Positions 16,817-24,506 of a stretch of DNA of 64,000 nucleotides are shown here, piece by piece. The stretch is from Burkholderiales bacterium LSUCC0115. GTDB taxonomy: Bacteria > Pseudomonadota > Gammaproteobacteria > Burkholderiales > Burkholderiaceae_A. The first letter of the stretch is position 1; each line of letters starts with the position of its first letter. Where the stretch lies: contig WJBW01000001.1 of assembly GCA_009646425.1 (NCBI GenBank), positions 629,436 to 693,435 on the forward strand, read 5' to 3'. The position numbers were made by a program, and so were the translations under genes. The notes beneath the pieces are model-generated. The model was not told the DNA's origin, did no database searches, and saw nothing but the letters and a program-made list of their open reading frames with translations.

Positions 16817-18283
16817 CTAATCGAGCCAGAACTCAAGCCCCAGGCCGATTGTGGTGGATTCGTTGTCGAAGATATCGATGTTGCTTTTTTGCAACCGCTT
16901 CTCTGCCCGAACCACCCAACGTCTCTTGGCATCCGAGTCAATTGGGCCGCTAATCTGGCCACCCAACATGATCGTATTTACCTGCCGAGGACTCCCAAAG
17001 TCTAACAGATCAGAGTAGCCCTGGTCGTCCCGGGCCCGCTCAAGCCTACCGTAGGCCACCCAGGCATGGGCGGCCCCCACCTTCCCCCCAGACCCCTGGC
17101 CAGTAGCCCCGCCAGACTGAACGCTCAATCCCAGCCCCAGGCGAGTCGTGTCGCCGCCCAGCCGGATCTGGCTGGCCATGTCCTTGGCGGCAAAGACCTC
17201 CGCCTGGTAGCGATAGTCACCAGCGGCGCAACCGAATATGTAGTTAGCGCCCACTATATTTCCATCAGAACTCTTCTTCTCGTTGTAACGCCGGGCCTCT
17301 ACCCACAATCCGGGCTGGCTCGCGCAAGAGAGCAAAACGCCCAACTCCCGGCTGTGACGGATGTTCCAGGTGGAGCCTGCCGACAGAGCGCTCATCAGGG
17401 AGGTGCCACCGTATCCGTACTGGCTCACCTGGGCCCACAGTCGCTGGGGAATGTCCTCATGGTCCGCGCCGAGGGCGCCCGGATAGACCCCCAAGTTGAC
17501 CTCAGCTACCTGGGTGGCAAAGGCGTTGCCACCAACCAGGGGCGCTCGAGCCTGGGCCGAGACCCTCAGGTCCCCAACGGGTGTTAGGCCCCTGGCTAGC
17601 TGGCCGGTCCACTGGCCATAGGCAGACAAGACACCACCGGAGCGTGCGAGCTCCGAGCGATCCAGCTCAAATATGTAATCACCCGTCGGAAACGTCAGCG
17701 CGATGTCCGCGGAGGTAGGCCCGTTATTGAGGTTTGTCTCAAAGCCCGCCATCAGGCCAAAGACCGTTCGACCCGCCAGCAGCCTGAGCCCCGCACCAGA
17801 TGGCTTATCCAGCCAGGTGACCACCTGGTCACGAAGGCTCGGCGGAAGGTCAGGACGGTCGACCAGCTGGACCAATATTCCGCGGGCGAGCTCGCCTTGG
17901 TCCGAGAGCCTTGCCACCCAAGCGTAGTCCATCAAAGCCGAGGGCGAATCGGGATCGAGCATCACACGCTTTTCGGCCCAGACCAGGGCGGAGGTGAGAT
18001 CACCGAGCTTTAAGCTCACAAGCACTCGCTGCTCCAAGAAATTCACCTGATCCAAGCACGACTCGTCAGACGCCCGCATACGTGCATCCAAATCCCTGAG
18101 CTGAGACGCGTTCATCGCGTCAATGGCTTGGGTGCCAGCCGTCATTGCGCAGGCGCCTGATAAGCCCTGCTCTACACCCTGCGCATGGGCTGATGGATTA
18201 ACTGCTGGATTGACGAGTGCCAGCGCGAGGCCAACGGCTAGGACGAAGGCCCGGCCCATAGCTCGGACCATAGCTCGGACCAT
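16817..18283 (-). CDS. Exported TPR protein with predicted outer-membrane beta-barrel
   Basis: About 488 residues. From the ATG at 18283 there is a clear signal peptide: basic MVRAMVRAMGR, hydrophobic FVLAVGLALALV, cleavage near AHA-QG. A longer form from TTG at 18382 is open but less likely. Next come TPR-like helices (LKLGDLTSALVWAEKRVMLDPDSP), then about 300 residues of alternating strands (DIALTFPTGDYIFELDR, VNTIMLGGQISGPI) ending GLGLEFWLD, like SLAM-type or other TPR-barrel proteins. It follows FecR closely on the same strand, so the pair is probably one operon. Role: envelope export or anchoring, possibly for the neighbouring surface protein; inferred. Confidence 0.7.
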   Translation of the reverse strand: MVRAMVRAMGRAFVLAVGLALALVNPAVNPSAHAQGVEQGLSGACAMTAGTQAIDAMNASQLRDLDARMRASDESCLDQVNFLEQRVLVSLKLGDLTSALVWAEKRVMLDPDSPSALMDYAWVARLSDQGELARGILVQLVDRPDLPPSLRDQVVTWLDKPSGAGLRLLAGRTVFGLMAGFETNLNNGPTSADIALTFPTGDYIFELDRSELARSGGVLSAYGQWTGQLARGLTPVGDLRVSAQARAPLVGGNAFATQVAEVNLGVYPGALGADHEDIPQRLWAQVSQYGYGGTSLMSALSAGSTWNIRHSRELGVLLSCASQPGLWVEARRYNEKKSSDGNIVGANYIFGCAAGDYRYQAEVFAAKDMASQIRLGGDTTRLGLGLSVQSGGATGQGSGGKVGAAHAWVAYGRLERARDDQGYSDLLDFGSPRQVNTIMLGGQISGPIDSDAKRRWVVRAEKRLQKSNIDIFDNESTTIGLGLEFWLD

Positions 18284-18291
18284 AGCGCGGT
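18256..18291 (-). repeat. Three tandem 12-base repeats at signal-peptide start
   Basis: CCATAGCTCGGA occurs twice exactly (18256-18267, 18268-18279) and a third time with two changes (18280-18291). It encodes (A)MVR-A-MVR-A-MGR, giving three in-frame ATG codons at the start of the TPR/barrel protein. Unit length is a multiple of three, so slippage would change N-region charge and start choice without a frameshift. Confidence 0.8.
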
Positions 18292-18398
18292 CCAGCCGAC
18301 CTCGATAAAGCAGGTGAGCACTCAGGGGGGCAAACACGGCCACCAAGCTTAAGAAGCGAGAACTAGAAGAAGTAAAACTCAACTGAACAATCCGCTAA

Positions 18399-19823
18399 CT
18401 AGCGGCGCCAGTTGGTCGTACCCATCAAGATCGATCGAGCGGCAGGCTGCTCAAAGAGATAACCCGCCTCGGTGGCATTCGAGGTCATGGCACCAGCCAC
18501 GCGCGCACCGGTTGAAGACTGGTCGGAGACAAAAATGCCCGGCGCCAGATTAGAGGTCGACAGCACACCAGAGGCCTGCAGATTGAAGGTGCCCACCTTT
18601 GGGTTGGTGCCAATTAGTTCGGTCGAGAAGCGCTTGCCACCGAAGTCCAGCGTCAGGCTACCGGAATCAACGGTGCCCGCGATTCGGGTGTCGAGCGCCC
18701 CGATCCAGTGGACCTGACCCGATTGCAACGCCAGGCGTGCGGATCCCTTGTCGGGGATCACAAAAGGTGACTCGGCGCTGCGATAAAGGCTCACGTAAGG
18801 ATTGCCAACGGTGACACTGCGCCCACCGCCGCCCTCGCGAGCCTGCTGGTAGGTCACCGTCTTGTCAGCCGGCCAGGCAGCGCCGTACCAGCGCCCCCAG
18901 GCGAGCTTGCTGGCCGAGTCGCCCGCCGTTGGCAGGCTCACTTCGGCACCGGAGACAATAGCGCGCGAGGCGCCATCGAGGGCCTGCGAGTCAGCCACCA
19001 CCGCGGCCTCACTCGACGAGGAAGAGGTTTCTACAGCAACCGGAGAGGCAGACAGGGAAGCGGAGGCTAGATTCGTGACGCCAGCGGTGCCCGTGTTACC
19101 GGCAAAGCGAACCGTGCCCTCGGGCAGGGCAAGGGGCTTTTCCGTGGCAACCGACACCAGTGCCGCACCGCCGCCGGTTGACCCGGCACGAACCTCAAGC
19201 GCACTCGGCCCTTGGCAAGGACCAGAGCCCACGCGCGAGCAGCCATCGCCAAACTGCGAGATCACCACCGCACCAGAGTTCACGCTCACGAGCGACTCGC
19301 TCATCGACGAGAAGACAGAAAAGTCCGTGCCACGCACACCAAGCGCAGCCACGGGGGTGTTCAAACGAAAGTTGTCTTTTGCAGCCTTGCCTGCGGCGCC
19401 GGTCACGGCACGCGCGGTGCCCTCTACCAGCTCAAACTTGACCTTGGAGGACTTGGGATTGTCCTTAACGAAGTTGTACTCGGTAACCTTGAGAGAGCTC
19501 GAAGGCCGCACGCTCACGAGCGCCCCATCCACAAACCGGATGTGAACGTGCCCGTTGTTGCTCGTCTGGACGGTGGCACCAACCTCAATCGCATCGCCTC
19601 GGCGAATGGCCTTGGCCACACCACCCTTGACCTGCTCGGCCTTGCCCACCAAGAAGGTCACCTGGCCTACGGTGTGCTCGGAGGCCTTGGCACTAGAGAC
19701 CGTCAAGACGAACGCAACAGAACCAAGCGCCACCGACACGACTGAAGTGAGCGGCAGTAGCGAGGAGAAAAGCCCGGCTGTGAGCCGACGGCCAAGATAT
19801 ACTGACATTCGGAGATATCCCAT
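18399..19823 (-). CDS. FecR-domain exported protein
   Basis: 474 residues. N-terminal signal or anchor (LFSSLLPLTSVVSVALGSVAFVL, then AKA-SE), then a FecR/periplasmic domain: GQVTFLVGKAEQVKGG, IRRGDAIEVGATVQTSNNGHV, RFVDGALVSVRPSSSLKV and TPVAALGVRGTDFSV are the typical strands. The C-terminal 170 residues are not recognised. No FecI-type sigma factor is nearby. Starts at ATG 19823, or ATG 19808, which fits the predicted transcription start near 19828 better. FecR proteins of this kind occur with CHASE2 cyclases and TPR proteins; the CHASE2 cyclase here is 15 kb away. Upstream lies a CRP-type site. Confidence 0.8.
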   Translation of the reverse strand: MGYLRMSVYLGRRLTAGLFSSLLPLTSVVSVALGSVAFVLTVSSAKASEHTVGQVTFLVGKAEQVKGGVAKAIRRGDAIEVGATVQTSNNGHVHIRFVDGALVSVRPSSSLKVTEYNFVKDNPKSSKVKFELVEGTARAVTGAAGKAAKDNFRLNTPVAALGVRGTDFSVFSSMSESLVSVNSGAVVISQFGDGCSRVGSGPCQGPSALEVRAGSTGGGAALVSVATEKPLALPEGTVRFAGNTGTAGVTNLASASLSASPVAVETSSSSSEAAVVADSQALDGASRAIVSGAEVSLPTAGDSASKLAWGRWYGAAWPADKTVTYQQAREGGGGRSVTVGNPYVSLYRSAESPFVIPDKGSARLALQSGQVHWIGALDTRIAGTVDSGSLTLDFGGKRFSTELIGTNPKVGTFNLQASGVLSTSNLAPGIFVSDQSSTGARVAGAMTSNATEAGYLFEQPAARSILMGTTNWRR

Positions 19824-19834
19824 TGATTAATCGA

Positions 19835-19878
19835 ATACTAGATCTGTGATCGTCCCAGAAAGTGTGACCAATGTCACA
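19835..19878 (-). promoter_or_regulatory. CRP-type site and -10 element of fecR-like promoter
   Basis: TGTGACCAATGTCACA (19863-19878), with 7-base perfect arms GTGTGAC/GTCACAC when flanks are included, matches TGTGA-N6-TCACA. On the minus strand TAGTAT (19840-19835) follows after 22 bases, exactly the spacing seen at the S-layer promoter. The site also lies 17 bases inside the longest open frame of the wzt gene on the other strand, which suggests wzt starts later and that the site could act on both genes. Confidence 0.68.
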
Positions 19879-21273
19879 CCCAATCTTCGGCCTGACACCG
19901 TGGCGGGCAACGATGACCAGATCGTTGAGCAAAAAGACGCGCCGCAAGTGGTGGTTTGCGCCCAAGACGTCTATAAAAACTATAGTTTAACGCGCTCCCC
20001 AGCCCGCAGGCTCGCCGAAAACCTCTTCGGCCTTACCCCCCAGGCAATCAAACACGCCCTCAGGCCAGTCGATCTGACCTTGAGGGCTGGTCAGAGCGTG
20101 GGGCTGGTGGGCAAAAACGGTGCAGGCAAGAGCACCTTGCTTCAGCTCGCCGCTGGCGTCTTGGCCCCGACCGGCGGAGCCATCACGACGCACGGGCGCA
20201 TCGCGGCCTTGCTGGAGCTGGGCGCGGGCCTATTGCCTGACCTAAGCGGGCGCGAAAACATCCGATTCGCAGGACCCCTGTGGGGGCTCTCGGGCGCGGA
20301 GATCGAGCGCGAGATGCAGGCCATTGTCGAGTTCTCAGAGCTTGGCGAGGCTATTGACGCACCGCTTCGCACGTACTCCAGCGGCATGGTGGTGAGGTTA
20401 GCCTTCTCGCTGGCCACGGCCGCAAGACCGGCACTTCTCATCATCGACGAGGCACTCTCGGTGGGTGATGGGCAGTTCGCCCAAAAATCCTTCGATCGGA
20501 TCATGCAGCTCAAGCGCGAGGGCACGAGCCTGCTCTTTTGTTCGCACTCGCTCTACCAAGTTGAGATGCTGTGCACCGAGGCACTGTGGCTGCACGAGGG
20601 CGCAGTCCAAGAGGTGGGCAAGGCCAGCGATGTCTGCAGAAGCTACCGCAACTTTTTGGACGCGCAAAGCAGCCTGCCCTCGTCGCAAAGCCTAGATGCA
20701 TCGACCAAGGCGGATCCGCCGGCACAGCCGGCTCAGCCCGATGAAACAAACCAACCGAGCATCCGGTCCATCACCCTGCTTCGCAACGGCACACCGACCG
20801 CACGCAAGACTGGCGAGATGGGCTCCACACCCTTCATCAGTCGACAAGACACGCTCGGAATTGCCGTCGCGCTTGGTCTGCCACGGGGCCTCTCAAAGCA
20901 AGACCTTCCACACATCGCCGTCCTGATCAAAGACGAGGCCAATCGCGTGATTAGCAGCCTGTCGACCCACAACGACGGCGTGAACATCCAGTCGGATACG
21001 CAGCAACAGAACGACGCTGATGCCATTGGCACGCCCGAACAAGTTGAGCTGACGGTGAGCTTTGAGCGCCTGGCGCTCTTAAAAGGTCACTACCGCGTCG
21101 ATGTGGTGTTGATGTGCAGCCAGGCCATCCGGTTTATCGAGGCCTTGGCGGATGTACTGGCATTTGAGGTGGTGCAAACAGACCGGGAGATCGGCGTGGT
21201 GAGCCTTGCGCATACCTGGGCTCAGAGCGAGGCACAGACCAAGATACCAAGCGGGTCACACACCCCAACCTAA
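19846..21273 (+). CDS. wzt: O-antigen/capsule ABC transporter ATPase Wzt, with C-terminal glycan-binding domain
   Basis: Up to 475 residues. The ATPase domain has Walker A GKNGAGKST, the short signature YSSGM, and Walker B LLIIDEALSVGD, all typical of Wzt/TagH-type polysaccharide exporters. The last 170 residues are a Wzt_C-like beta domain (LRNGTPTAR to YRVDVVLMCSQAIRFIE), which in characterised Wzt proteins recognises the terminal modification of the polysaccharide. The frame is open from GTG 19846, but that covers a CRP-type site; GTG 19900 is an alternative closer to the domain start. The matching permease is 9.5 kb away on the other strand. Confidence 0.85.
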   Translation: MIVPESVTNVTPNLRPDTVAGNDDQIVEQKDAPQVVVCAQDVYKNYSLTRSPARRLAENLFGLTPQAIKHALRPVDLTLRAGQSVGLVGKNGAGKSTLLQLAAGVLAPTGGAITTHGRIAALLELGAGLLPDLSGRENIRFAGPLWGLSGAEIEREMQAIVEFSELGEAIDAPLRTYSSGMVVRLAFSLATAARPALLIIDEALSVGDGQFAQKSFDRIMQLKREGTSLLFCSHSLYQVEMLCTEALWLHEGAVQEVGKASDVCRSYRNFLDAQSSLPSSQSLDASTKADPPAQPAQPDETNQPSIRSITLLRNGTPTARKTGEMGSTPFISRQDTLGIAVALGLPRGLSKQDLPHIAVLIKDEANRVISSLSTHNDGVNIQSDTQQQNDADAIGTPEQVELTVSFERLALLKGHYRVDVVLMCSQAIRFIEALADVLAFEVVQTDREIGVVSLAHTWAQSEAQTKIPSGSHTPT

Positions 21274-21277
21274 TCGA

Positions 21278-22399
21278 ATGTCCTCCGAACCAACCCAGTC
21301 GGCTGAGATGCAAACCACGAGGCGCTCGTACGACTTTTTCAAGCGCGCTAAAAGGCGACTGCTCCTGACCCGCCTGTTGTTTCCAAGACGGCTTCGCAGG
21401 CACGAGAAGTTACTGACCTGGGCCATTGCCCAGGGCCCGCTGCTTCGGGTGGAGCAGGCCCACGATCCAGAGGTCCTCGCAGCAATAGCAACGCTCGGGA
21501 TGGTTGGAACTGGTGAGACTGGTGAGACTGGTGGGGGAGGCGCGCTAAATCCTGTTATCACCCCCCACGGCCTGCGCACCGACCAAATCACAGCCCTGCG
21601 CGCCCAAGCGACTACCATGGCACTTGCCACAGCCAGCCTCTACCCCACCATTCCAAACTCCACGACCCCAAGCCACACGATTGCAAGCACCACGGCCCCA
21701 CGATCCAACCCCTGGTTCGAGCACTTCTTGCATATCGACCCAGACCAACAAGCCCAACTCAAGGCCATCGCCCAAGGCGGCGCCCTCGTGCTCACCGCCC
21801 ACACTTTCTTCCACAACCTCCTCGGCGCATTCCTCGGCCAATCAGGCGCCCACGTCATCGGCGTGGCCGCCCCCATCGAGCCCACCGAGCCCCCGGTCGA
21901 GTGGACACAACTGCGTCCACTGACCAAACCCATCATCTCCGCCATCAATCACGGCTCCGAGCGTCTCTTTGGCGGCGGACGCTACGTCTACACCGACCGG
22001 CCACGAGAACTCGCCCACGCAATCGAAGACGCCAAACAACGAGGCCACTGCGTCATCGCCCTACTCGACCACGGCCACCGCTCAGCCGACACCCAAGTCA
22101 ACATCGCAGGCTGGCGCTTTGGTCTTCAGGACTCGCTTCTCGCGCGCTGGGCCCGCTCAAACCACCCCGTCTACCTGGCTCTGCTATGGCCAAGCCTGCA
22201 GGCCAGTGCCGCAGACCAGTCGGCTCAGCTCGCCCCAAGATTTAGTCTCTCGCTGCAACTCATCAAGTCAGCCGACGACCAACAATCGGCCACACAAATT
22301 GCCAAAACCTACGCCTCGCTCCTATCAGAGTGGATCATCCAGCACCCCTGGGCCTGGCAAGGCCTGCGGTGGGCCAACGCCTTTGAGCGCGACACCTGA
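21278..22399 (+). CDS. Uncharacterised protein, weakly LPLAT/acyltransferase-like
   Basis: 373 residues from ATG 21278, four bases after the wzt stop. The segment GGALVLTAHTFFHNLLGAFLGQSGAHVIGVAAP resembles the HtrB/LpxL-type opening (LxxxHxGNWExxG...V), and CVIALLDHGHRSADT followed by HPVYLALLW resembles the later DQ...PxxP region. The catalytic HX4D/E is not clearly intact (HTFFHN), so this is a weak assignment. A low-complexity GETGETGGGG insert sits near residue 80. Position between wzt and a methyltransferase suggests polysaccharide modification or terminal capping. Confidence 0.45.
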   Translation: MSSEPTQSAEMQTTRRSYDFFKRAKRRLLLTRLLFPRRLRRHEKLLTWAIAQGPLLRVEQAHDPEVLAAIATLGMVGTGETGETGGGGALNPVITPHGLRTDQITALRAQATTMALATASLYPTIPNSTTPSHTIASTTAPRSNPWFEHFLHIDPDQQAQLKAIAQGGALVLTAHTFFHNLLGAFLGQSGAHVIGVAAPIEPTEPPVEWTQLRPLTKPIISAINHGSERLFGGGRYVYTDRPRELAHAIEDAKQRGHCVIALLDHGHRSADTQVNIAGWRFGLQDSLLARWARSNHPVYLALLWPSLQASAADQSAQLAPRFSLSLQLIKSADDQQSATQIAKTYASLLSEWIIQHPWAWQGLRWANAFERDT

Positions 22400-22411
22400 T
22401 TAAATAACGCC

Positions 22412-23227
22412 ATGATCCACATCGCGCCTCTAGCCCTGGCCAAGCTCCTTGCAAGGCTGCTACTGCGCGCCCTGGGCAAGCGCAGCCTGGCCCACGTCCG
22501 TCACCTACACGCCTCACACCGGGCCTACAAGCACGCCGAGCGCCACGAACAAAACCGCCTTCGGGACGAGGAAGTTATCCACTCGCTTGCCAAGCAGCAA
22601 AGGCCCGCGCGACTACACATCGGCGCCGGGTTTAACCAACTCGAGGGCTGGATCAACACAGACCTCGAGCCCGAGCACGCGGGCTGCCTCACCATGGACG
22701 CAGGTCGCCCGCTGCCCATCGAATCCGAGACCCTTGGCCACATCTTTTGCGAACACCTCATCGAGCACCTGCCTCGCGCCCAAGGCGTTCAGCTCATAGC
22801 CGAGTCCTTTCGATGCCTTGTGCCAGGCGGTCGGCTGCGCATCGCAACGCCCGACCTGAGCGTCTATCTGTCACTCTTCGATAGAGCTGCGTCGAGCAAG
22901 ACGGGTATCGATGCGACAGACCAGCCTTCAGAGCAGTTTTTAAAACTCTACGGCCGACTGCTAGAAGACGAGCCGATGACCGCCAACAAGGCCATCAATC
23001 ATGTGGTGCGCAACTGGGGCCACCAATTTATCTGGACCAAAGACGAACTCACGGGGGTCCTGCGTTCAGCAGGCTTTGTCGACATCTCAGAGCACGACAT
23101 CGGTCAGTCCGAGGATCCTGCGCTGCGAGACCTCGAGCGCCACCAGCTGACAGTCGACGGACAGGTCAATCAGCTCGAGACCATGGTCCTCGAGGCATGT
23201 AAGCCCAAGAGCCTGGGCGAGAGATAG
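22412..23227 (+). CDS. SAM-dependent methyltransferase (type 11)
   Basis: 271 residues. SAM loop LHIGAGFNQLEGWINTDL, then EHLIEHLPRAQG and CLVPGGRLRIATPDL are standard for Methyltransf_11 proteins in surface-polysaccharide loci. In ABC-exported O-antigens a terminal methyl group often signals chain end and is read by the Wzt C-terminal domain, which would suit this neighbour; that link is inference. The last 58 bases overlap the 3' end of the convergent flippase gene. Confidence 0.82.
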   Translation: MIHIAPLALAKLLARLLLRALGKRSLAHVRHLHASHRAYKHAERHEQNRLRDEEVIHSLAKQQRPARLHIGAGFNQLEGWINTDLEPEHAGCLTMDAGRPLPIESETLGHIFCEHLIEHLPRAQGVQLIAESFRCLVPGGRLRIATPDLSVYLSLFDRAASSKTGIDATDQPSEQFLKLYGRLLEDEPMTANKAINHVVRNWGHQFIWTKDELTGVLRSAGFVDISEHDIGQSEDPALRDLERHQLTVDGQVNQLETMVLEACKPKSLGER

Positions 23228-24480
23228 CCATAACACCAGGCCACCGCCAGCCAAGGGATGGTGCCCATCATCACCACGACAAAGCCGAGTGCCAAATCAC
23301 TGGCCGGGCTTAAGGCCAATACGGTACTAATGAGCCCAATCGAGAGCCCCCACTCCACGACGTAAACCATGACCATCGGGCGGTACTCCCGTGCAATGAC
23401 CATACCGAAGTTAGCCACAGAGATCGCACAGAACGCCATCATCCGAGACAGCACCGCCACGGCCACCCAAGGTCCCAGCCCCTGCGTCAAGACCAACCCC
23501 TCGAGCCATTGTGTGGCGAGCGCGACCCACACGAGACCCAAGGGCAGGCCCAGCGCACAGAGCCCCAACACACGAAGAGCCCCTCGCCGCAATCGCTCGA
23601 CTTCCACAGCCGAGCGCTCCCCAGCCATCAAGATGGCATTCGGGCCCCAGGCCATCAAAAGCGCAAGTAAATAGAGGGAATTAAAGGGTTCGAGCACCCG
23701 CTGCGCACGCCCCCAGTCGCCCACAAAATCCTGAGGCGCAAACCACAACACACTCATATGGACCGTGGCGTCAGAGGCGTATTTGATTAAAAGACCCAGC
23801 ATGATCGGCAACCCAAGGGTGACAGCCGGACCGATAAAGCCCCAACGGGCACGCAGCGGATTGCCCGGAGAGATGATCCACCAAAGGATGGCCAGCCGAA
23901 CGCTCGCAACAATTGCCGAGCTGCCCATAATCAGCAACAAGCCTCCCACCCCAAGGTCCCTTAGCAAAAACAGCACCCCGGCGAAGATCGGCAACTGCAC
24001 CACACTCATGGCCGTGAGCCACTGCAAACGTCTGCGTATGCGCAGGTCCGTCACCAGCAGCATCTGGGCATTGGTGAGCCCCATCGACAACGGCAACAGC
24101 AGCAAGACCTCCACCGAACCCCACGCCCCAAAGGTCGCGAGGATCCCCAAAATACCCGCTACCACCAGCCCGGCCCCAAACCCAGTCGCACTCAAGAAAA
24201 CGACCCCCGCGCGCAACGACTGACGCTGCCTGGCCAGGCCCGCAAAATCCACTACCGCCTGCATGTAAGCGGTTTTCATGCCCAGCTGGCTGGCTGCTCC
24301 AACCACCGTCACGGCCGCAAGCAAAACCACCCACTCGCCAAAGGCCGTGGCGCTGAGCTCTTTGGAGACCATGCCCAGGCCAAGGAGTGACTCCAAGGCC
24401 CCGGGCAAGGCCGCCAGCGCAAAGTAGCCCCAATCCTTTAAGACATGGGCAAGTCCGTGAGAGGTGCGACGACGGGGCAT
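23170..24480 (-). CDS. Wzx-like polysaccharide flippase (MATE/MOP superfamily)
   Basis: 436 residues with about 12 hydrophobic segments (WVVLLAAVTVVGAASQLG, GLVVAGILGILATFG, GLLLIMGSSAIVASVRLAILWWI and others) and short basic loops, the layout of polysaccharide-biosynthesis/oligosaccharide flippases. Predicted inner-membrane translocase of undecaprenyl-linked glycan. Starts 26 bases from the divergent GT2 gene at 24507. Its presence beside Wzt/Wzm means the locus holds parts of both Wzx-type and ABC-type export. Confidence 0.75.
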   Translation of the reverse strand: MPRRRTSHGLAHVLKDWGYFALAALPGALESLLGLGMVSKELSATAFGEWVVLLAAVTVVGAASQLGMKTAYMQAVVDFAGLARQRQSLRAGVVFLSATGFGAGLVVAGILGILATFGAWGSVEVLLLLPLSMGLTNAQMLLVTDLRIRRRLQWLTAMSVVQLPIFAGVLFLLRDLGVGGLLLIMGSSAIVASVRLAILWWIISPGNPLRARWGFIGPAVTLGLPIMLGLLIKYASDATVHMSVLWFAPQDFVGDWGRAQRVLEPFNSLYLLALLMAWGPNAILMAGERSAVEVERLRRGALRVLGLCALGLPLGLVWVALATQWLEGLVLTQGLGPWVAVAVLSRMMAFCAISVANFGMVIAREYRPMVMVYVVEWGLSIGLISTVLALSPASDLALGFVVVMMGTIPWLAVAWCYGYLSPRLLGLHASRTMVSS

Positions 24481-24506
24481 GGGAACAAAAAATATATGCT
24501 TGGCAA

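Noticed and set aside
16730..17005. Plus-strand open frame starting at the CRP palindrome
   Set aside because: It is antisense to the TPR-barrel gene, has no family resemblance and its GTG is part of the regulatory palindrome.
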